NCBI GenBank assembly: GCA_023386635.1
Contig: JAEWJH010000073.1
Coordinates: 1-59,444 of the forward strand
Direction of reading: 5' to 3'
Source of the DNA: Pseudomonadota bacterium
GTDB lineage: Bacteria; Pseudomonadota; Alphaproteobacteria; Rhizobiales; Xanthobacteraceae
DNA length: 59,444 nt
Positions 54,757 to 59,444 of this stretch are shown one piece after another. Numbering within the stretch: position 1 is the first letter of the stretch; every line of letters starts with the position of its first letter. The notes beneath the pieces were generated by a model. That model made no database searches, was not told the DNA's origin, and saw only the letters and a list, made by a program, of their open reading frames with translations. Made by a program: the position numbers and the translations under genes.

Positions 54757-55428
54757 CTACACGCTAGCCTTCGCCTGTTCTTCCGCCACCTGGCGGATCG
54801 CCTGCGCCAGCGCGGCCGGATCCTGCGCGCCGGAGATGCCGTACTTGCCGCCGAGGATATAGAACGGCACGCCCTGGATGCCGGCGGCCTTCGCCTGCTC
54901 GACCTCTTGTTCGATAGCGGCTTCGTCCTTGTCGGATGCGAGATCGGCGCGCACCGTCGCCGCATCAAGACCGACGTCCGCGGCAGCCTTCACCAGCACC
55001 TCACGGTCGGTGAGATCGGCGCCCTCGGTGAAATACATATCCATCAGGCGCTGCTTCATCTGCGGCGCGAGACCTTTCGCGTCGGCCCAGCGGATCAGCC
55101 GGTGCGCGTCGATGGTGTTCGGCTGACGGCTGATGTGCTCCTTGTCGTAGACGAGGCCTTCCTGCGCGGCGGTCGCGGCAACGCGGGTGGCGATGCCGCT
55201 GTAGCGTTCTGGCGAACCGAATTTCTGCGTCAGGTAGTCGTTGCGCGAGATGCCTTCGCGCGGAATCCACTCGTTGAGATAGTAGGGACGGAAGTGCACC
55301 TCGACCGGCACGTCGGGGATTTGCGCGATGGCTTTTTCCAGCCGGCGTTTGCCGATGAAGCACCAGGGACAGACGATGTCGGAAACGACGTCGATACGAA
55401 CGGGCGCGATTTCTGCGGGAGCGGCCAT
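54757..55428 (-). CDS. DsbA/FrnE-family oxidoreductase
   Basis: The product has 223 residues and no signal peptide, so it is cytoplasmic. The thioredoxin-like fold has the redox motif CPWC (20-23) in VVSDIVCPWCFIGKRRL, an inserted helical domain (about 60-160), and the cis-proline loop GIQGVPFYIL (about 184-193). FrnE-like proteins act as cytoplasmic disulfide isomerases or glutathione-linked isomerases. The client is unknown. It stands alone downstream of the AMP-binding gene on the same strand. Confidence 0.9.
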   Translation of the reverse strand: MAAPAEIAPVRIDVVSDIVCPWCFIGKRRLEKAIAQIPDVPVEVHFRPYYLNEWIPREGISRNDYLTQKFGSPERYSGIATRVAATAAQEGLVYDKEHISRQPNTIDAHRLIRWADAKGLAPQMKQRLMDMYFTEGADLTDREVLVKAAADVGLDAATVRADLASDKDEAAIEQEVEQAKAAGIQGVPFYILGGKYGISGAQDPAALAQAIRQVAEEQAKASV

Positions 55429-55485
55429 GGGAACCTCGCTTTTCTGGGAAGCTAGGCGCGAGGCCGTGCCGGCGCAACCGCGCGA

Positions 55486-56916
55486 TCACGCGGCCGTGCG
55501 TGGCATGCGAAAAGCATCCGCGAGCAGCGGGTGGCGGTCGGCGAGCGCGGCCTCGACCGCCGCGGGGTTCTCTGCCGTCCCCGCCAGCCGGTTGCCGAGC
55601 AGCGCATGCGGCAGCGCCAACACGGTTGCCTGCGGATCGGCCGCTCGTGCAAGCCGCGCGAGATCGGCGGGTTTGAACCGGTAGCCGCCGACCGGGACCA
55701 GTCCCGGAGGCGCCGCTGCGCCTAGCGATGCACGGCCGTCGGGACAGGTGTAGCCGGTATCCACCATGCCATCATCGCTGATCGCCAGGACGTGGCGGGC
55801 GTTGCGGTCCGCGCCCGGCGGGAACACCCCGGTCGGCACCATGTCGCCGCCGAGCGCCAGCGTCCCGGCCGCTGTCTGGCGGATCATCAGCGCTGCCGGA
55901 TCGAGAGCGAACTCGCCGATCGCGGTGATGTCGAGATGCTCGACGCCGTCGGTTGTGTTCGTATCGGCCGGTATTGCCGGCGCTCGCCAGAGCGAGACCA
56001 CACGCTGCAGGCCGTGGTCCGGAGCGAGCACGCCGGCGTCCGTCAGCACCTCGCGCGCCGGTCCCGGTACGATCAGCGTGGCGCAACGATACTCTTCGCG
56101 CTGGCGCTGCAAGGTAGGCGCATCGAAGCCGTGATGCAGGACAAGCTGCGCATCGCCCACGAGCCAGGGCAGCACCGCAAGCGATAACCCGGCGAATGAC
56201 GACAGCGCCAGCGTGGTCAGCACCGCGCCTGAGACATTGGCCGGCAAGGCCGACGCGGCGGCCTGAAACTGGCGATGGTTGCGCGCCACCGCGACAGGTC
56301 CGTCCGTGCCGCTCTCGAACGTGACGATCGCCACATGCGCAGAAGCGTCGCCCGCGCGCGGTCCGATCGCGAACGGCATTGCCGGCGCGGTGAGCACATC
56401 GTCGAGCGCCACGGTGCCGTCATGCTCGCCGACACCGAACAACCCGACATGCCGCAGCGGAAAATGCGCGGCGGCCGCTTCCAGCGCGATGCTGCGATGA
56501 TCGACAGCGCCGATCCGCGTCATGCCGATCAGCATGGTCGCACCGCACCGCGCTAGCCCGGTCGCAATCTCATCGCCCCGCCACAACAGCGGCAACGGCG
56601 CGGCGATCATTCCGGCGCGCAGGATGCCGAGCAGCGTGACGATGCTTTCCACCGTGTTGGGGAGCTGATAGGCGACGACCGTGTCGTTGCGCAGCCCGAG
56701 CGCGCGCAGCCGCGCCGCCAGCGCGAACACGGCGTTGTCGATCGCGACGAAGCTCAGCACGCGGGCAGAAGTGCCGGTAATGGCCTCGCGATTGGCCGGA
56801 TCGCACAGCGCGACGGCCTGCGGCCGGCGGATCGCCGCGCGGCGGAACAGGTCGTCGAGCGTCAGGCCCGCTCCGTCGGCGGCTGCACGGGCGCGCTGGT
56901 GGGCGTCGAGAATCAT
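55486..56916 (-). CDS. Degenerate AMP-binding (acyl-CoA synthetase-like) protein
   Basis: The product has 476 residues, shorter than typical members. The N-terminal pattern LRALGLRNDTVVAYQLPNTV (about 71-90) and LGILRAGMIAAPLPLLWRGD (about 96-115) are clearly of the ANL superfamily. The ATP-phosphate loop, normally T-S-G-T-T-G-x-P-K-G, reads TFESGTDGPVAVA (199-211), lacking the lysine. The C-terminal YRTGD/GG-x-K-I-x-P region is only partly kept (VDTGYTCPDGR, GGYRFKPADLARL) and the last catalytic lysine is not obvious. It may be an inactive relative or bind a ligand without adenylating it. Its start overlaps the upstream gene by 4 bases, so they are translationally coupled. Confidence 0.8.
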   Translation of the reverse strand: MILDAHQRARAAADGAGLTLDDLFRRAAIRRPQAVALCDPANREAITGTSARVLSFVAIDNAVFALAARLRALGLRNDTVVAYQLPNTVESIVTLLGILRAGMIAAPLPLLWRGDEIATGLARCGATMLIGMTRIGAVDHRSIALEAAAAHFPLRHVGLFGVGEHDGTVALDDVLTAPAMPFAIGPRAGDASAHVAIVTFESGTDGPVAVARNHRQFQAAASALPANVSGAVLTTLALSSFAGLSLAVLPWLVGDAQLVLHHGFDAPTLQRQREEYRCATLIVPGPAREVLTDAGVLAPDHGLQRVVSLWRAPAIPADTNTTDGVEHLDITAIGEFALDPAALMIRQTAAGTLALGGDMVPTGVFPPGADRNARHVLAISDDGMVDTGYTCPDGRASLGAAAPPGLVPVGGYRFKPADLARLARAADPQATVLALPHALLGNRLAGTAENPAAVEAALADRHPLLADAFRMPRTAA

Positions 56917-58829
56917 GGCGCCACTTTAGCGGACCACCACGTCTCAGGCAGATAGCCAAACAAGGCGGTGCGTTCGGGATGGCGGATCGTGGTCCAGCGC
57001 GCCACCCATTGCTGCGGCAGATGGAACAGCGGCACCACATAGAATCCGGACATCAGCAGCCGGTCGAGCGCGCGCACCGCGGCGACGAAGTCGGTCCGCT
57101 CGCGCGCCGCGAGCAGCGCCGCGATCATGGTGTCGATCCCCTTCGACCGTACGCCCATATAGTTGCGCGTGCCGTCCACGTCGGCTGCGGCCGAGCCCCA
57201 ATAGAACGCCTGTTCGTTGCCGGGCGAGAGCGACTGGTCCCAGCGGTACTCCATCATGTCGAAATCATAGGCGATGCGGCGGCGGTCGAACTGCACGGCA
57301 TCGACCATGCGGACGTTCACGGCGATACCCGCGCGCTTGAGATCGCGCGAGAATGCAAGCCCGAGCCGTTCCTGGTCGCGCGTCGTCGCGAGGATTTCGA
57401 AGGTCAGCCGCTCGCCGCTGCCGGACTTGCGCAGCTCCGTGCCCTTGAGCTCGTAGCCGGCCTGCTTGAGCAGCGTCAGCGCGCGCCGCAGCGTCTTGCG
57501 GTCGCGCCCCGATCCGTCCGCGACGGGCGGCTGCCACGTCCCGTTGAGAATATCGGGCCGCACCGCATCGCCGAACGGCGCCAGCAGCGCGTGCTCACGC
57601 GCATCGGCGGGAATACCACGCGCCGAGAGTTCGGACCCTTCGAAATAGCTCGCGGTGCGCCGATACTGATCGAAGAAGAAGTTGTGATTGACCCATTCGA
57701 AGTCGAACAGCGTCAGGATCGCCTCCCGCACCCGCCCATCGGCAAAGATCGGCCGGCGCGTGTTGAATACGAAACCGGACATGCCCTTGGGCAATCCGGT
57801 TGGAAACCGCTCCTGCACCACGCGGCCGTCGCGCGCAGCGGGGAAATCGTAGCCGGTTTCCCAGCGGGTCGGATCGAGTTCGGCGCGCACGTCGCAGAGG
57901 CCCTTCTTGAAGGCCTCGAAATGAGTATTGCCGTCGCGGTAATAGTCGAAGCGGATCTCGTCGAAATTCCACAAGCCGCGATTGATCGCGAGGTCGCGGC
58001 CCCAATAGGTGGGATCGCGGCGGAACGTGACGCTGCGGCCCGGCTGCACGTCACTCGCGATGTAAGGCCCGCTGCCGACAGGCGGTGTGAAGGTGGTGTC
58101 CTCGAACGTGGCCGGATCGATCGCGTGTTGCGCGAGAACCGGCATGAGACCGAGGATCAGCAGCAGTTCGCGGTCGTCAGCCTGTGAGAGATCGAAGCGG
58201 ATGCCGCGTTCGCCGATCGCTTCGGCTTTCGTCACCTTGGCGTAGTAGGTGCGGAAGTTCGGCCGGCCTTTGTCCCGCAAAATCTCCCACGAGAAGATCA
58301 CGTCCTGCGGCGTCACCGGCTTGCCGTCGGAGAAGCGGGCGCGCGGGTCGAGCGTGAAGGCGACATAGCTGCGCGCGTCGTCGGTCTCGATGCTTTGCGC
58401 GAGCAACCCATAGAGCGTGAACGGTTCGTCGTAGCCACGCGCCAACAGGCTCTCGACCACATAGCCGCGCAAGCTCTGCGCCGGCAGACCTTTGACGATG
58501 AACGGATTGAGGCTGTCGAAGGTGCCCAGCACACCCTGCGCCAGCCGGCCGCCCTTGGGCGCATCCGGATTCACATAGGCCATGTGGGAAAACCCGGCCG
58601 GCTGGGCGGGCTGTCCATGCATGGCGATGGCGTGGGCAAGACCGGACGCCTCCGACTCCCGACCCAGAAGCGCCGCGGCGGGAAGGCTGCAGGCGCCTCC
58701 CAGCACGAACCGGAGCACGGTTCGCCGGTCGACCGCTCCGGTGCCGGAGCGGGACAGGGGCAGAGGCAGCTTGGATCGAGATGCGGTCACGGGGTCTGCG
58801 ATTCGCCGGAGTTGCGGGCACGGTAACAT
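56913..58829 (-). CDS. Extracellular solute-binding protein, family 5 (YejA-like)
   Basis: The product has 638 residues. A basic leader with twin arginines (DRRTVLRFVLGGA, 34-46) suggests Tat export; some shorter start could also apply. The mature chain matches YejA-type peptide-binding proteins: HGQPAQPAGFSHMAYVNPDAPKGG-type opening (about 71-94), DSLNPFIVKG, FTLDPRARFSDGKPVTPQDVIFSWE and GSGPYIASDVQPGRSVTFRR. These feed ABC importers of peptides or microcins. No permease or ATPase gene lies in the window. Downstream it overlaps the AMP-binding gene by 4 bases. Confidence 0.88.
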   Translation of the reverse strand: MLPCPQLRRIADPVTASRSKLPLPLSRSGTGAVDRRTVLRFVLGGACSLPAAALLGRESEASGLAHAIAMHGQPAQPAGFSHMAYVNPDAPKGGRLAQGVLGTFDSLNPFIVKGLPAQSLRGYVVESLLARGYDEPFTLYGLLAQSIETDDARSYVAFTLDPRARFSDGKPVTPQDVIFSWEILRDKGRPNFRTYYAKVTKAEAIGERGIRFDLSQADDRELLLILGLMPVLAQHAIDPATFEDTTFTPPVGSGPYIASDVQPGRSVTFRRDPTYWGRDLAINRGLWNFDEIRFDYYRDGNTHFEAFKKGLCDVRAELDPTRWETGYDFPAARDGRVVQERFPTGLPKGMSGFVFNTRRPIFADGRVREAILTLFDFEWVNHNFFFDQYRRTASYFEGSELSARGIPADAREHALLAPFGDAVRPDILNGTWQPPVADGSGRDRKTLRRALTLLKQAGYELKGTELRKSGSGERLTFEILATTRDQERLGLAFSRDLKRAGIAVNVRMVDAVQFDRRRIAYDFDMMEYRWDQSLSPGNEQAFYWGSAAADVDGTRNYMGVRSKGIDTMIAALLAARERTDFVAAVRALDRLLMSGFYVVPLFHLPQQWVARWTTIRHPERTALFGYLPETWWSAKVAP

Positions 58830-59052
58830 GGAGGTGATCCTCCCGGTGCCGAACGGCGCGGGGGGAAACGGTCGGGATCGCGGTCGTTTCCGCGGGCGCG
58901 CCGTTTCGGCGCTTTATCGGCGCCTGAATATCCGCTATCAGCAGCGCGCGGCGTCACGCTGTCGCCGTATTTGACCCTGACAGACCAGCGAGGGGACGCC
59001 GCGCGCCGCCTGCGGGCCGTGCCAAAAGGCGAACATTAAAGGGAATTTTCGC

Positions 59053-59444
59053 ATGGATTATCGGATCGCATCGGCCCGGCCGATCGCTTGGACTGTGGCG
59101 GCGGCGCTTTCGGTGCTGATGGCCTCTGCGGCCGTCGCCCAGCAGCCGGCCAAGCCCGCTGCCAAGCCGGCGCCGAAGCCCGCGCAGGCCCAGCCGCAAC
59201 AGCCGGCTCCGCAGCAGCAGGCCGGCGCGCCGGAAGTGCCGCAGTTGCTCTACTCGCCGTGGATGAAGGTCTGCGGGAAGGGGCCGGACGCCTCCGCCAA
59301 GCAGGTCTGCGTCGTCGCCAAGGACGGCCGCATCGAGAACGGCATGCCGGTCGTGGCTGTCGCTTTGATCGAGCCGGAAGGATCGCCGCAGAAGATCCTG
59401 CGCGTCACCGTCCCGCCGGGCATGCATCTCCAGCACGGCACCCG
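59053..59444 (+). CDS. Invasion-associated locus B (IalB) family protein, 5' part
   Basis: About 130 residues are seen; the gene runs off the window. A signal peptide (AWTVAAALSVLMASAAVAQ) is followed by a Pro/Ala/Gln-rich linker (30-60) and the start of the IalB domain: LYSPWMKVCGK and KQVCVVAKDGR with two cysteines, then VALIEPEGSPQKILRVTVPPGM. IalB-family proteins are exported and common in Rhizobiales, including Bartonella, where the founding member aids red-cell entry. In free-living relatives the role is unknown. Confidence 0.88.
   Translation, partial: MDYRIASARPIAWTVAAALSVLMASAAVAQQPAKPAAKPAPKPAQAQPQQPAPQQQAGAPEVPQLLYSPWMKVCGKGPDASAKQVCVVAKDGRIENGMPVVAVALIEPEGSPQKILRVTVPPGMHLQHGT

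Overview
The window looks like chromosomal DNA of a GC-rich alphaproteobacterium of the Rhizobiales/Hyphomicrobiales, near the Bradyrhizobium, Xanthobacter and Pseudolabrys groups. The reasons are RopB/Omp25-like small porins, a LexA box of the alphaproteobacterial GTTC-N7-GTTC type upstream of ssb, the gene order gyrA, coaD, two cyclophilins, queA, tgt, a Bradyrhizobium-type beta-1,3/1,6-glucan (ndv) locus, two orphan tripartite-tricarboxylate (Bug) receptors, an IalB-family gene and sdhE next to mfd. The genus assignment is inference.

Positions 1-6050 are the accessory part. A degenerate tRNA-like fold (12-110) is followed by a complete IS1595/ISXO2-type transposon (203-2465) with 24-bp perfect inverted repeats and an 8-bp target duplication. 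It carries, besides its transposase, a HEPN-like gene, a 49-residue basic protein whose start codon overlaps the HEPN-like start, and an 89-residue protein. Then come a GNAT acetyltransferase, a glutathione S-transferase, a GFA-like protein lacking its first zinc motif, and a more A/T-rich three-gene cassette (4315-6050). Two of the cassette proteins share a domain, and the third pairs a HEPN-like region with a winged-helix-like tail. This cassette is my best candidate for an undescribed system, probably of the defence or toxin type; that function is inference.

Positions 6055-21431 are mostly core genes: uvrA, two paralogous porins, ssb, marC-like, gyrA, a LysE exporter, an ankyrin protein, coaD, two cyclophilins, and queA-tgt for queuosine. 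Positions 21556-24664 hold a possible aromatic catabolism group: a Bug receptor, a LigI-like hydrolase and a 3-hydroxybenzoate hydroxylase-like flavoprotein. Positions 24814-32500 hold a CHRD protein, a BaiN-like flavoprotein, an RND efflux pair, small proteins and a cold-shock gene. Positions 32927-36386 hold a LysR regulator, a tandem rhodanese, tRNA-Lys(TTT) and an M20 peptidase.

Positions 36462-41696 are the glucan locus: a GH17-GT2 fusion (NdvB-like), a small exported protein, and a divergent GH17-membrane protein (NdvC-like). Positions 41662-54597 hold a SPOR-domain protein, glmU and glmS for UDP-GlcNAc supply, a DUF502 protein, recG, a second Bug receptor, sdhE and mfd. The window closes with a DsbA/FrnE protein, a degenerate AMP-binding protein overlapping a family-5 solute-binding protein, and the 5' part of an IalB gene. 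Four palindromic intergenic repeats are scattered through the window. I saw no CRISPR array, prophage or rRNA.
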